From an uncultured Treponema sp. (GTDB taxonomy: Bacteria > Spirochaetota > Spirochaetia > Treponematales > Treponemataceae): a stretch of DNA of 40,997 bases. The stretch's first letter is position 1, and the number at the start of each line of letters is the position of its first letter. Location of the stretch: positions 1 to 40,997 of the forward strand of contig CAMVDX010000021.1 of NCBI GenBank assembly GCA_947166355.1, in the 5' to 3' direction. The notes below the pieces were generated by a model, which was not told the DNA's origin, searched no databases, and saw only the letters and a list, made by a program, of their open reading frames with translations. The translations under genes and the position numbers were made by a program. Shown piece after piece: positions 15,406-24,387 of this stretch.

Positions 15406-17955
15406 ATGGATATCACAACCAGAAGAATTGCAAACCAGGCAAATCTTAAACGAGTTTTGATTATTGCCCCTCTGATGGCAATTTATCTGATTACAGAATT
15501 TATCCGGGATTTCCGTAAGCTCCTTATGCCAAAATACTCGCAGAGTCTTTTTACCATAGGAAGTATTTCTGTAAACGCCTATCTTTTATTTGTTATTCTG
15601 GACGGCATTTTCGTTTTATCCTCATTTACAATTTTTCTGATTTCTTTTTTTGGCAGAAAAAAAATCAAAGAAAATCAATGGATTAACTTCTATTATCAGG
15701 CTGTTCAGGCTTACGGACTCCAGCTCACCTTCAATGCTTTTCTGGCAGTGCTCATTACCGCCCGCACCTTTGGTGTTGTTGATTTCACCTTTGCCTTCAT
15801 CATCATTTTATACACTTCCGCAATTTTGTTTATAAACAGCCTCGTCACGATTCTTGAAGACACTCTTTTCTTTATCGTTTCATTTGTATTGATAAAAGCT
15901 TTTAATATGGCAGAAACTTATGATCCTTACTGGGCCTATATAATTGTATTTATGCTGATGTCTACGGCTACAGCATTTATTAAGGAAAGATATCTGGCAG
16001 AAACTATGAGACGCGAAAAAATGAAGTCTCTCTTTCTTGCAAATATGAGCCACGAAATCAGAACACCTATGAACGCCATTGTCGGCATGAGTGAGCTTGC
16101 CCTGGACTTTGATCTTAAACCGGCCGAAAAAAATATTCTTCGGCAAATCCGTTCCGCCGGCATTAACCTTGTTGGCATTATAAATGATATTCTTGATTTT
16201 TCGAAAATTGAATCCGGAAAGCTGGAAATTGTTCCCGTTGATTATGACCTTGTAAAGCTGATGGATGATATTATGAATCTTGTAGCGGTTCGTCTCACGG
16301 ATAAGCCTGTTGAACTCTCGCTGGAAATTGACCCAAAGCTTTCTCAGATTTACAAAGGCGATGATATGAGACTTCGGCAGATTCTTATAAATCTTGCAGG
16401 CAACTCTTCAAAGTTCACAGAGAAAGGCTTTGTAAAAATCCGCGTAGAAGACCTTCAAAAATATGAAGCAAAGGAAGGCCTTCGCTTTAGTATTATTGAT
16501 TCTGGTGTCGGAATAAAAAAAGAAGACCTAAAAAAACTCTTCCGCGCCTTTTCTCAGGTAGATATGCAGATGAACCGTTCAAAAGGAGGAACCGGACTTG
16601 GCCTTTCTATAAGCCGCAATCTTGTTACTCTGATGAAGGGTTCAATTGGTGTTGAATCTGAATACGGCAAGGGCAGCACCTTTTATATTAATGTTCCGCA
16701 AAAACGGATTTCGCAGGAAACCTGCGGACAGGCTTACAAGCCTTTATTTGATGCAGCCGGAATTTGCGATGAAAAACCAGACCTCAAAAAAATAAACCTG
16801 GACTTTATCAATAATACAAAGTTCGCTTCCCTTTTTACAGAAAAAACTTCCTCACTCCCATTCACCGCGCCAGCGGCAAAAATTCTTGTTGTAGATGATA
16901 ATGAAGTAAACCTTCAGGTCGCAGAAGGACTTTTAAAAAAGTTTGGAATAAACTGCACAAAAGCGCTCAGTGGTCCTGATACACTGGAACTCTTAAAATC
17001 ACAAAGATTCGATATTATTTTTCTGGATCATCAGATGCCAGGAATGGATGGAATTGAAACTCTGGAAAAAATCCGCGAATCCGAAGCTGTTCTTGATGAA
17101 ACAAAAAAGACAACTGTTGTTGCACTAAGCGCAAATGCAGTTAACGGTGCGCGAGAAATGTTCTTGAGCAAGGGCTTTAATGATTTTCTTTCAAAGCCGG
17201 TTCAGGGAAAAGATTTCGCCGCATGTCTTTCTAAATGGCTTAAAAAGGATTTAATAAAATATAGTTCCGAGACGGCAGATTTATCGGTAAACTTGACAGC
17301 AGCCACAGAGATTTCCGAACCATCAGAAAAGGCTATACCCTCAGACTTCCCAGCCCTCCCCTCAGACATAATCGATGTAGAAAAGGCTGTGTCTTTTACA
17401 GACAGCTTTGAGACCTGGCTTAAAGTTACAAAGCTTTTTATCTCGCTGATTTTTGAGAACTCGGAGCGTATAAAAAATTTCTTTGAACAGAAAAATTACA
17501 AGGATTTTACAATTCAGGTTCATGCATTAAAAAGTGCGGCAAGAATTATCGGAGCCTTTAAGCTTTCTGAGATGGCCGCAGAGCTTGAGCAGAATGGGCT
17601 CCAGATTCAAAAACTGGACAAAATCCCAGCCGGCCTGCTTGCTGAAATGAAAACAAAAACTCAGGCACTCACAGCTTATTATCTCAACCTGTATGAACAG
17701 CTTGCCCCGGTAAAGGCTTATGGAGAAGCAACAGACAATAAAAAGCAGGCTGTCAGCGAACAGAAAATCAATTCCATAATCAGCACAATTTTAGAAGCCT
17801 GCTCAAACTTCGACTTAGCTGCAGTAGAAGAACAATTTGCACTTCTTAAAAAACTGGAACTCCCGGAAAGCCTGGACAAAAAAATGCCCGAACTTTCAAA
17901 AGCAATCGAAGAAATTGAATTTGAAAGAATCGGGCAATTATTAAACGACGAATAA
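15406..17955 (+). CDS. Membrane hybrid sensor histidine kinase with receiver and Hpt domains
   Basis: An 849-residue protein. Residues 15-192 contain about five or six membrane segments with little periplasmic sequence, so it may sense the membrane or an intramembrane ligand. Then HisKA with His216 ([15 protein letters not shown]), HATPase with N box ([11 protein letters not shown]), G1 (IIDSGVGI) and G2 (GGTGLGLSI), a receiver at 492-612 with D541 ([11 protein letters not shown]), and an Hpt domain with His706 ([14 protein letters not shown]). The internal relay His-Asp-His would pass phosphate on to the response regulator encoded just upstream. The stimulus is unknown. Confidence 0.93.
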   Translation: MDITTRRIANQANLKRVLIIAPLMAIYLITEFIRDFRKLLMPKYSQSLFTIGSISVNAYLLFVILDGIFVLSSFTIFLISFFGRKKIKENQWINFYYQAVQAYGLQLTFNAFLAVLITARTFGVVDFTFAFIIILYTSAILFINSLVTILEDTLFFIVSFVLIKAFNMAETYDPYWAYIIVFMLMSTATAFIKERYLAETMRREKMKSLFLANMSHEIRTPMNAIVGMSELALDFDLKPAEKNILRQIRSAGINLVGIINDILDFSKIESGKLEIVPVDYDLVKLMDDIMNLVAVRLTDKPVELSLEIDPKLSQIYKGDDMRLRQILINLAGNSSKFTEKGFVKIRVEDLQKYEAKEGLRFSIIDSGVGIKKEDLKKLFRAFSQVDMQMNRSKGGTGLGLSISRNLVTLMKGSIGVESEYGKGSTFYINVPQKRISQETCGQAYKPLFDAAGICDEKPDLKKINLDFINNTKFASLFTEKTSSLPFTAPAAKILVVDDNEVNLQVAEGLLKKFGINCTKALSGPDTLELLKSQRFDIIFLDHQMPGMDGIETLEKIRESEAVLDETKKTTVVALSANAVNGAREMFLSKGFNDFLSKPVQGKDFAACLSKWLKKDLIKYSSETADLSVNLTAATEISEPSEKAIPSDFPALPSDIIDVEKAVSFTDSFETWLKVTKLFISLIFENSERIKNFFEQKNYKDFTIQVHALKSAARIIGAFKLSEMAAELEQNGLQIQKLDKIPAGLLAEMKTKTQALTAYYLNLYEQLAPVKAYGEATDNKKQAVSEQKINSIISTILEACSNFDLAAVEEQFALLKKLELPESLDKKMPELSKAIEEIEFERIGQLLNDE

Positions 17956-17969
17956 CACGCCGACAGAAA

Positions 17970-19226
17970 TTACAGTGCTTTCAAAATTACACAGCCGTTG
18001 TGTCCGCCAAAGCCGAGCGAACAGCTGGCAGCAGCTTTAATCTCACAGGCAACGCCTTTGTTCGGAGTATAATCAAGGTCGCAGCCATGCTCCAGGTCCG
18101 GCTCGTCAAGATTGATTGTCGGCGGAACAAAACCGTCTTCCATAGCCTTAATACACATAATTGCTTCAATCGCACCAGCGGCTCCAACCATGTGACCAAT
18201 CTCACTCTTAGTTGATGAGATGTGGAGCTTCCTGGCATCCTCACCGAACACACTCTTAATCATCGCTGTCTCAGCAGTATCATTCGCACTGGTAGAAGTT
18301 CCGTGGGCATTGTAATACTGAATATCAGATGGCTTCATGCCTGCATCTTCAAAAGCACGCTTCATGGCAAGAGCACCACCGCTTCCATCTTCGCGAGGAG
18401 CTGTAATATGGTAAGCATCAGAGCTTGCACCATAACCTGCCACCTCTGCGTAAATCTTAGCACCGCGAGCCTTAGCGTGTTCATACTCTTCCAGAATCAA
18501 AACTGCGGAACCTTCTGCCATTACAAAGCCTGAGCGGTTTTTATCAAACGGACGGCTTGCTTTTTCCGGAGTATCATTAAATTTATTTGTAAGTGCCGAA
18601 AGTGCCTGATAACAGCCGATATTAAATCCTGTGATATTCGCATCAACACCGCCGGCAAAACATACGTCAAGACGACCGCTTCTAATCATATCAAGAGACA
18701 AACCAAGAGAATCAGTTCCTGAAGCACAGGCCGTAGACAAAGTCCAGGAAGGACCATAAATCTGAAAGTGCATCGCAACGCCTGCCGAAGCTTCGTTATT
18801 CAAAACAAATGGTGCTGTAAGCGGCGGAATGCGGTTTACTCCGCTTGCCGGGTCCAGATATTTTTTATAAGCAGTTTCCAGATCATCAGAAAGCCCGATT
18901 CCAACACCAGTTACAATTCCGGCTTTTTCATCTTTTAGATTTTCAGCCGTCAATCCCGCATCATTTGCAGCCTCAATACTAGCCCCAAGAAGGAACTTAC
19001 TCATGCGGCTCATTTTGCGTGCCAGTTTACGGTCTACTCCATAATTGTTTATATCAAAATCCTTAACTTCACCTGCAATCTGAACCTGATGCTGCGACGC
19101 ATCAAAAAGCGTGATTTTTGTAATTCCACTCTTACCGTTTTTTACATTTTCCCATGCAGTTTTTACATCGTTTCCAACAGAAGAAACACAACCCAATCCG
19201 GTAACAACAACTCTACGCTGTGCCAT
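17970..19226 (-). CDS. fabF: Beta-ketoacyl-ACP synthase II
   Basis: Condenses malonyl-ACP with acyl-ACP in fatty acid elongation. The 418-residue protein has the Cys-His-His triad: C167 (STACASGTDS), H308 (NAHGTSTSANDTAE) and H345 (EIGHMVGAAGAIE), and the ending SLGFGGHNG. The start is fixed by AGGAG upstream of ATG at 19226. It is convergent with the kinase gene and is not next to other fab genes in this window apart from the unlinked ter/fabV. Confidence 0.96.
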   Translation of the reverse strand: MAQRRVVVTGLGCVSSVGNDVKTAWENVKNGKSGITKITLFDASQHQVQIAGEVKDFDINNYGVDRKLARKMSRMSKFLLGASIEAANDAGLTAENLKDEKAGIVTGVGIGLSDDLETAYKKYLDPASGVNRIPPLTAPFVLNNEASAGVAMHFQIYGPSWTLSTACASGTDSLGLSLDMIRSGRLDVCFAGGVDANITGFNIGCYQALSALTNKFNDTPEKASRPFDKNRSGFVMAEGSAVLILEEYEHAKARGAKIYAEVAGYGASSDAYHITAPREDGSGGALAMKRAFEDAGMKPSDIQYYNAHGTSTSANDTAETAMIKSVFGEDARKLHISSTKSEIGHMVGAAGAIEAIMCIKAMEDGFVPPTINLDEPDLEHGCDLDYTPNKGVACEIKAAASCSLGFGGHNGCVILKAL

Positions 19227-19292
19227 TAAAATCTCCTGACAATCGTCGTGGGGTTGACCAAAAGTAACTTATTGGCCATCCCCCTAAAATAA

Positions 19293-19311
19293 TGTTACAA
19301 ATTATAACATA
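19293..19311 (-). promoter_or_regulatory. Possible fabF promoter and operator
   Basis: In minus-strand sense TATAAT lies within an inverted repeat ATGTTA-N7-TAACAT, with a weak TTTTTA -35 box 17 bases upstream. This could be a repressor site for fabF; no known fatty acid regulator motif is recognised. Confidence 0.4.
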
Positions 19312-19447
19312 CATTCGGGATAATAAAAAGAACTCAAAATAGTCTCCAGAATAAACGAAAAAGACCAAAAAACCCGTAAATCCTTACTTTTCTGCATGAG
19401 AATTTCCGGCTTCAAACTGTTTTTCATATTTTTTTTCGTAATTTCTA

Positions 19448-19511
19448 TTGACTTTTTTTCCAGAGAAGTTTACTTTATAAACACATTTTACCTACTGATT
19501 TAGTAGGTAAA
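19448..19511 (+). promoter_or_regulatory. Promoter and inverted-repeat operator of the sulfur operon
   Basis: TTGACT (19448-19453), 17 bases, TACTTT is a plausible promoter. Just downstream is a perfect inverted repeat with 10-base arms, TTTACCTACT (19487-19496) and AGTAGGTAAA (19502-19511), spaced by 5 bases. A near copy (23 of 28 bases) overlaps the promoter of the YeiH-family gene at 30911-30938. The spacing suggests repression by a dimeric regulator. Confidence 0.7.
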
Positions 19512-19562
19512 TAAATAAACTTGCATACATAATTTACCCTTGAGGTAATTTAAGGATTTGAA

Positions 19563-19730
19563 ATGCCGGAAAAGAAAACATTTGAAGTGATAAAAAAAGA
19601 AGGCACGCCTGAGTCACTTAAAAGAATTGATGAGCTGATAAAGCAAATTAAGTTCGGCTCCATTACAATTCATGTAGAAGACGGGCATGTAATTCAAGTA
19701 GACAAGAATGAAAAAATAAGATTTAAGTAA
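19563..19730 (+). CDS. YezD-family small protein (DUF2292)
   Basis: A 55-residue protein (MPEKKTFEVIKKEGTPESLK at the start; then IKFGSITIHVEDGHVIQVDK) that matches the YezD family, in which a short helix precedes a GSxxIxVxDGxVxQI hairpin. In other bacteria yezD-like genes are linked to sulfur assimilation and sulfonate transport genes. AAGGA precedes the ATG. It opens the transport operon, with the terminator 19799-19836 between it and the next gene. Its biochemical role is unknown. Confidence 0.8.
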   Translation: MPEKKTFEVIKKEGTPESLKRIDELIKQIKFGSITIHVEDGHVIQVDKNEKIRFK

Positions 19731-19798
19731 CTTCCTGATAGAAAGGCAAACTACTTAATTATAAATAAATTAATAAAAAAGACTGACCAGAAAACTAG

Positions 19799-19836
19799 AG
19801 GCCTGAACAGATTGTTAATCTGCTCAGGCCTTTTTT
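19799..19836 (+). terminator. Strong terminator or attenuator inside the sulfur operon
   Basis: AGGCCTGAACAGATT (19799-19813) pairs with AATCTGCTCAGGCCT (19817-19831) with one mismatch and a 3-base loop, followed by six T. It lies between yezD and the binding-protein gene with no promoter evident after it, so partial read-through may set lower transporter expression. Confidence 0.88.
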
Positions 19837-19871
19837 ATAAAAAAAATTATTAAACAAAAGGAGTTTTTAAA

Positions 19872-20897
19872 ATGAAAAAACAAAATCACATTCTCTTAGC
19901 CTCAATTACATTACTAGGTGCAATCTTTGCCACATCCTGCCAGAAGAAACAGGAAGCCGCTGTCAAAACTGTGCAGGATAACAATGGCCTTGTAATCCGT
20001 TCTTCAATGTTCTCTGGCCCTGCCTATGACACTCAGTTATGGCTTGCTGTTCAGACAGGAATTTTTGGAGAAGAATTCGATAAGGATAATATTAAAGTTG
20101 ACCTCATCCCCTTCCTTAACGGCCCAGCAGCAAACGAAGCATTGATTGCAGGTCAGCTTGATCTTGTACACGCAATTGGTGACCAGCCTATGATTACAGG
20201 AATTGCAGCCGGATCAAACGGAATCGCACTTGCCTGCCAGTCTCGCCAGTCAGACACCCAGGGAATTTATGTTGGAAGCAATTCATCAATAAAAAATGTA
20301 CAGGATTTACGTGGAAAGCGCATTGGTGTTGGAATCGGAACCTTTACACATAAATGTCTTGTAGGTGTTCTTGAAGAAGCCGGAATCCGTGAAGATGAAG
20401 TTGAACTTCTTAATCTTACAACTTTTGATGTTCTTTATTCCGCATACGAAAAAGGAAGCATTGATGCCTTTGTAAGCAACTTTGTAAGTGTTTATGACCT
20501 TCTTAAAGAAGATTCAGTACGCCAGGTTGCAGATTTTTCATCACACCCTGCATACACCTTCCTTGTAGGAAATAAAAAATTTGTAAATGCACATCCTGAT
20601 GTAGTACAGCGTTTGGTGAACGTTCTTGTACGCACAGAACTATGGGAAAAAGAAAATCCGGAAAAAGCTGCTGAACTGGTTGCCTCATTCACAGGCCTTC
20701 CAGTTGAAGGTGTAAGCGAGCTGCGTTCCCTCACAGACCTTACAATTGATATTACTGATTATGACAAAAAGCAGATTGAATGGACCTATTCATTCTTAAA
20801 GAAGCATGAATATCTGGCAGATGACATCAAGGATTTATCAACCATCTATGATGACAGCTATGTAAAAAAAGCACGTGCAAGCATAATTACAAAATAA
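19872..20897 (+). CDS. ABC substrate-binding lipoprotein, sulfonate/nitrate/taurine type
   Basis: A 341-residue protein of the SsuA/TauA/NMT1-like class: signal peptide with lipobox FATSC (Cys23), then FSGPAYDTQLWLAVQTGIFG, GPAANEALIAGQLDL, and VQDLRGKRIGVGIGT. These are typical of periplasmic proteins feeding SsuBC-type transporters. The ribosome binding site AAAGGAG is good. It is followed at 12 bases by a radical SAM gene and further on by permease and ATPase genes. The yezD gene and the shared operator point to a sulfur compound as the ligand, but a thiamine precursor or other small molecule cannot be excluded. Confidence 0.87.
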   Translation: MKKQNHILLASITLLGAIFATSCQKKQEAAVKTVQDNNGLVIRSSMFSGPAYDTQLWLAVQTGIFGEEFDKDNIKVDLIPFLNGPAANEALIAGQLDLVHAIGDQPMITGIAAGSNGIALACQSRQSDTQGIYVGSNSSIKNVQDLRGKRIGVGIGTFTHKCLVGVLEEAGIREDEVELLNLTTFDVLYSAYEKGSIDAFVSNFVSVYDLLKEDSVRQVADFSSHPAYTFLVGNKKFVNAHPDVVQRLVNVLVRTELWEKENPEKAAELVASFTGLPVEGVSELRSLTDLTIDITDYDKKQIEWTYSFLKKHEYLADDIKDLSTIYDDSYVKKARASIITK

Positions 20898-20909
20898 GAG
20901 GAGAAAAAT

Positions 20910-22175
20910 ATGCCTATAGATGTTACAAACTGGAGAACAAAAGAGCTTAGCCTTGATCAGGTTGCCGAAAAATATCCTGACATACCATATTTAGTTCTTC
21001 TTAAAATTGATGTTCATCGCAGAGGACTCATTTATTCTGAAAAAGCACTTAAAGCAGTAGACAGCAGCATTCATCTGCTTCAGGCTGTAAACATTAATAC
21101 AGATGAAAAGCTGTCTGCTCCACTAGGTCTGCTTTTAAGAGATGGCTCTTCAATCGTCCGCACACACCTGAAGACCTATCCCTTCCACCGCGAACCATAT
21201 ACGGTAGACTATATTGATGGAAAATTTGTCCTTACAGATGAAGGAAAGATTCTCGAAGAAGTATTCCCTTGGGAAAAACCTGATTTCTGGGACAAAAAAA
21301 CAAGCAGGGGAACTCCAATGAATCAGGTTGCGATGGTACGAAGCCAGCGATTTGAAGTTCATCCAAATCTAGTTTGTCACTTCTGGGATAATCCTCATGA
21401 CGGCTGTAAATACTGCAATTTATTTTCTGTTCATAAAAATGATGCCGGAAACGGCTATCCTCCAGAGTTCTGGGAAGATATTAAAGAAACCGCAGCTGAG
21501 GCTTTTAAGCAGCCTGGACGTTATGCAAATGTACACATGACAGCGGGCTCCCTCATCACAGGAAAAGAAACTTTTGATGATGAGCTTGAAATTTACATAA
21601 AGGCCATCCAGGCTGTTGGCAGTGCCCTCGAAAAGCAATGGATTCCAATGCAGATAGTTGCAAGTCCATTCAATGACAGACAGCTCAAAAGACTTAAGAA
21701 TGAAACAGGAATCACAAGCTTTGACAGTGATATTGAAGTTCTTAATCCTAAAATTTTTGAATGGATTTGTCCTGGAAAAGCAAAGCTTCTTGGTCACGAA
21801 GAATGGAAAAACCGAATCATTCATGCCGTTGAAGTTTTTGGTCGCGGCCGCGTAAATTCCGGTGTAGTAGTTGGTGTTGAGCTTGCAGAACCTCACGGCT
21901 TTACTTCAGAAGATGAAGCTTTTGAAGACACCATGAAGCGTGCAGAAGAGTTCACTAAAAATGGCGTTGCACTAACAGTAAACATCTGGACTCCTTGCGT
22001 AGGTTCAATTCTTTTCAAACAGAATAATCCGTCTCTGGACTATTATGTTCGCGTTATCCGTGGTTTCCATGAGCTTCACAAAAAGTATCATCTTTCAATC
22101 ATTCCTGATGACTGGCGCCGCTGCGGACAGCATCCAAACCTGGATCTGGACAGACTGATTGATTTTGATGATTAA
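20910..22175 (+). CDS. Radical SAM family protein with CX9CX2C cysteine motif
   Basis: A 421-residue protein. C156-x9-C166-x2-C169 (VCHFWDNPHDGCKYCNLF) is a likely iron-sulfur/SAM site; the spacing differs from the common CX3CX2C and resembles that of Elp3-like enzymes. Downstream segments (VHMTAGSLITG, IQIVASPF-like MQIVASPF, INSGVVVGVEL-like VNSGVVVGVEL) fit strands of a radical SAM barrel. Residues 1-140 form an N-terminal domain I do not recognise. The gene sits between the binding protein and the rest of the transporter, so it probably acts on the imported compound. GAGGAG lies just before the ATG. Confidence 0.75.
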   Translation: MPIDVTNWRTKELSLDQVAEKYPDIPYLVLLKIDVHRRGLIYSEKALKAVDSSIHLLQAVNINTDEKLSAPLGLLLRDGSSIVRTHLKTYPFHREPYTVDYIDGKFVLTDEGKILEEVFPWEKPDFWDKKTSRGTPMNQVAMVRSQRFEVHPNLVCHFWDNPHDGCKYCNLFSVHKNDAGNGYPPEFWEDIKETAAEAFKQPGRYANVHMTAGSLITGKETFDDELEIYIKAIQAVGSALEKQWIPMQIVASPFNDRQLKRLKNETGITSFDSDIEVLNPKIFEWICPGKAKLLGHEEWKNRIIHAVEVFGRGRVNSGVVVGVELAEPHGFTSEDEAFEDTMKRAEEFTKNGVALTVNIWTPCVGSILFKQNNPSLDYYVRVIRGFHELHKKYHLSIIPDDWRRCGQHPNLDLDRLIDFDD

Positions 22176-22192
22176 GAGAACAGGAGAATTTT

Positions 22193-22669
22193 ATGGCAAT
22201 AGAAATAAATGAAGAATTAAAAACGATACTGAATGAACCTTCAAGCATAAAAATGCTGGCAAGCTTAGATGAAAAAGGAAATATCAATCTTGTTGCGAAA
22301 GGAAGCTTAAGACTGAGCGAAGATGAAACCGAGCTTATTTACTATGAGCTTATAGAAGCATCTCGCACAAATAAAAACCTTACAGGCAGTCTTTGGTTTA
22401 ACAGACAGGTTGCTGTAAATGTAGTTTCAAAAAACGGCATAAGCTATCAGCTTCACGGAAGTCCTATAAGAGCTGTAATTGCAGGAAAGGAATTTGAAGA
22501 AGCATACAAGCATGTAATCGCCCGCAATTCAGATAATGACCTTGCAGTTGTTTATCATATCAGGATAGATTCCATTAAAAATGAATCTTATCCAATCAGA
22601 CTTGCAGAAGAACAAAAAAAACATCCGCTGTATGTACACCTTGATAAACTTGCAAAGAAGAACAAATAG
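22193..22669 (+). CDS. Pyridoxamine-phosphate-oxidase-like FMN split-barrel protein
   Basis: A 158-residue protein. The sequence ILNEPSSIKMLASLDEKGNI, NLTGSLWFNRQVAVNVVSKN and the GSPIRAVIAG segment fit the FMN-binding split-barrel (PPOX-like) fold. Such proteins are flavin reductases, oxidoreductases or haem/flavin binders. Here it sits between the radical SAM and permease genes with 17- and 9-base gaps, so it may supply electrons or take part in cleaving the imported substrate. The specific reaction is unknown. AGGAG precedes the ATG. Confidence 0.7.
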   Translation: MAIEINEELKTILNEPSSIKMLASLDEKGNINLVAKGSLRLSEDETELIYYELIEASRTNKNLTGSLWFNRQVAVNVVSKNGISYQLHGSPIRAVIAGKEFEEAYKHVIARNSDNDLAVVYHIRIDSIKNESYPIRLAEEQKKHPLYVHLDKLAKKNK

Positions 22670-22678
22670 GAGAAACTT

Positions 22679-23455
22679 ATGTCTAACAAAAAGCAGGAAC
22701 CTATCAGTGAATCTTTTATCCAAATTTACAACGTATTTTTGTTCATAATTGCTCCGGTCACCCTTGTCATTATATGGCAGATAAGCAGCAACACAGGGCT
22801 CTTAAATAAAAACATACTCCCCTCACCTAAGAGAGAAGTAGAAACATTAATATCGCTTTTGGCATCTGGAAAATTACAGGGACATCTTCTTGTAAGCTTT
22901 ATTCGGGTTATTAAAGGATTTCTTATAGGAACCTTCCTGGGACTTTCATTAGGAACCTGTATGGGATTGAGCAAAACCGTACAAAAGATTTTTACCACCC
23001 TTGTAGGTGTTTTCCGCCCGATTCCAATGATTGCCTGGATACCTTTGCTTATTTTGTGGATGGGAATCACAGAAACCTCAAAGGTTGCTGTAATATCAAT
23101 CGGAAGCTTCTGGCCTGTACTGCTTAATACAATCCAGGGCATTCATTCCGTAGATAAAAAATTTCTGGAAGTTGCTTCTACTCTTGAAAAAAAACACGTG
23201 ATTTTTTCAATAGTGCTTCCAAGTGCCCTGCCTTCTGTATTTACCGGTATCCGGTTAGGAATAAGCTCTGCCTGGACAAGTGTTGTTGCTGCCGAAATGA
23301 TTGCAGCGTCGAAAGGTATCGGCTATATGATTACTTATGCCAGAGAGCTTTCCCAACCACATATCATGCTGGTAGGTGTTTTTACAATTGGATTTGTCGG
23401 TTTAATAATTGATGCTGTAATACAGTATCTACAGAAAAAAATTATCTACTGGTAA
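22679..23455 (+). CDS. ABC transporter permease, SsuC/TauC type
   Basis: A 258-residue inner membrane protein with six likely helices. The EAA-type loop that contacts the ATPase reads EVASTLEKKHVIFSIVLPSA, followed by LPSVFTGIRLGISSAWTSVV and AAEM, which is characteristic of sulfonate, taurine and nitrate permeases. AGGAG lies before the ATG, 9 bases after the preceding gene. Confidence 0.9.
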   Translation: MSNKKQEPISESFIQIYNVFLFIIAPVTLVIIWQISSNTGLLNKNILPSPKREVETLISLLASGKLQGHLLVSFIRVIKGFLIGTFLGLSLGTCMGLSKTVQKIFTTLVGVFRPIPMIAWIPLLILWMGITETSKVAVISIGSFWPVLLNTIQGIHSVDKKFLEVASTLEKKHVIFSIVLPSALPSVFTGIRLGISSAWTSVVAAEMIAASKGIGYMITYARELSQPHIMLVGVFTIGFVGLIIDAVIQYLQKKIIYW

Positions 23456-23466
23456 GAGGAATAATT

Positions 23467-24249
23467 ATGATAGACGAAATATTAAAAATAGACCATGTCG
23501 AAAAAGTATTTCACATAAAAAATAAAGATGTTGCTGCTCTGCATGATATAGATTTTTCTATTCGTAAAGGAGAATTTGTAAGTATAGTCGGAGCAAGCGG
23601 CTGCGGAAAAAGTACTCTTCTCAGAATGATTGCAGGACTGGAAAAGCCTTCAAGCGGTAATGTAACCCTCCATGGAAAAACAATAGAAAAGCCTTCTGTA
23701 AATGTTGGCATGGTATTTCAGGAGTCGCGTCTTTTTCCATGGTGGTCGGTCTCAAAGAATATAGGATACGGACTTCACCAAAAGCTTTCGGTAAATGAGA
23801 AATCAGATTTAATTGCTAAACATATTGAACTGGTTGGCTTAAGTGGTTTTGAGCAGGCACTACCAAAACAGCTTTCTGGTGGTATGCAGCAAAGAGCAGC
23901 CATAGCAAGAGGCCTCATAAACAATCCTGAGGTTTTGCTTATGGACGAACCTTTTGGAGCACTTGATGCAATAACAAGAATTACAATGCAGAATGAAACG
24001 CTTCGCATCTGGCAGGCAGACCGTAAAACAGTTGTTCTTGTTACACACGACATCGACGAAGCCATTTATCTGGGTGATAAAATAATTGTACTTTCAAGTC
24101 GCCCTGGAACCGTAAAGCGGGTTATAAACGTAGATTTACCAAGACCTCGGGATCGTTCCAGTCCAGACTTTATTCGTATAAGACGTGAGGTTTACAGAGA
24201 ATTCTTTGAAGAAGCTTCATTTGTTGATAACATTGAATACTACTTATAA
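23467..24249 (+). CDS. ABC transporter ATPase, SsuB/TauB type
   Basis: A 260-residue ATP-binding subunit. Walker A GASGCGKST at 42-50, Q-loop VFQESRLFPWW, signature LSGGMQQR, Walker B LLMDEPFGALD and H-loop VTHDIDEA are all intact. The Q-loop RLFPWW sequence is typical of the nitrate/sulfonate/taurine group. It is the last gene of the operon that begins with yezD. Confidence 0.93.
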   Translation: MIDEILKIDHVEKVFHIKNKDVAALHDIDFSIRKGEFVSIVGASGCGKSTLLRMIAGLEKPSSGNVTLHGKTIEKPSVNVGMVFQESRLFPWWSVSKNIGYGLHQKLSVNEKSDLIAKHIELVGLSGFEQALPKQLSGGMQQRAAIARGLINNPEVLLMDEPFGALDAITRITMQNETLRIWQADRKTVVLVTHDIDEAIYLGDKIIVLSSRPGTVKRVINVDLPRPRDRSSPDFIRIRREVYREFFEEASFVDNIEYYL

Positions 24250-24344
24250 GAGAATCCCTTTCGTGAGAGAGTTTTACCTGATTTAATCGTATTTAAAAAA
24301 GTTTTTTGCTGAGTGATATTTCTGTGTGAGACCTCTTATTTTTT

Positions 24345-24373
24345 TTGTCAAACTGGCATTTATCTGTTATAAT
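24345..24373 (+). promoter_or_regulatory. Promoter of the SpoIIE-type phosphatase gene
   Basis: TTGTCA (24345-24350), 17 bases, TATAAT (24368-24373). The ATG at 24388 lies only about 8 bases past the predicted start and has no ribosome binding site. Confidence 0.7.
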
Positions 24374-24387
24374 TACTCAGTTATAGT

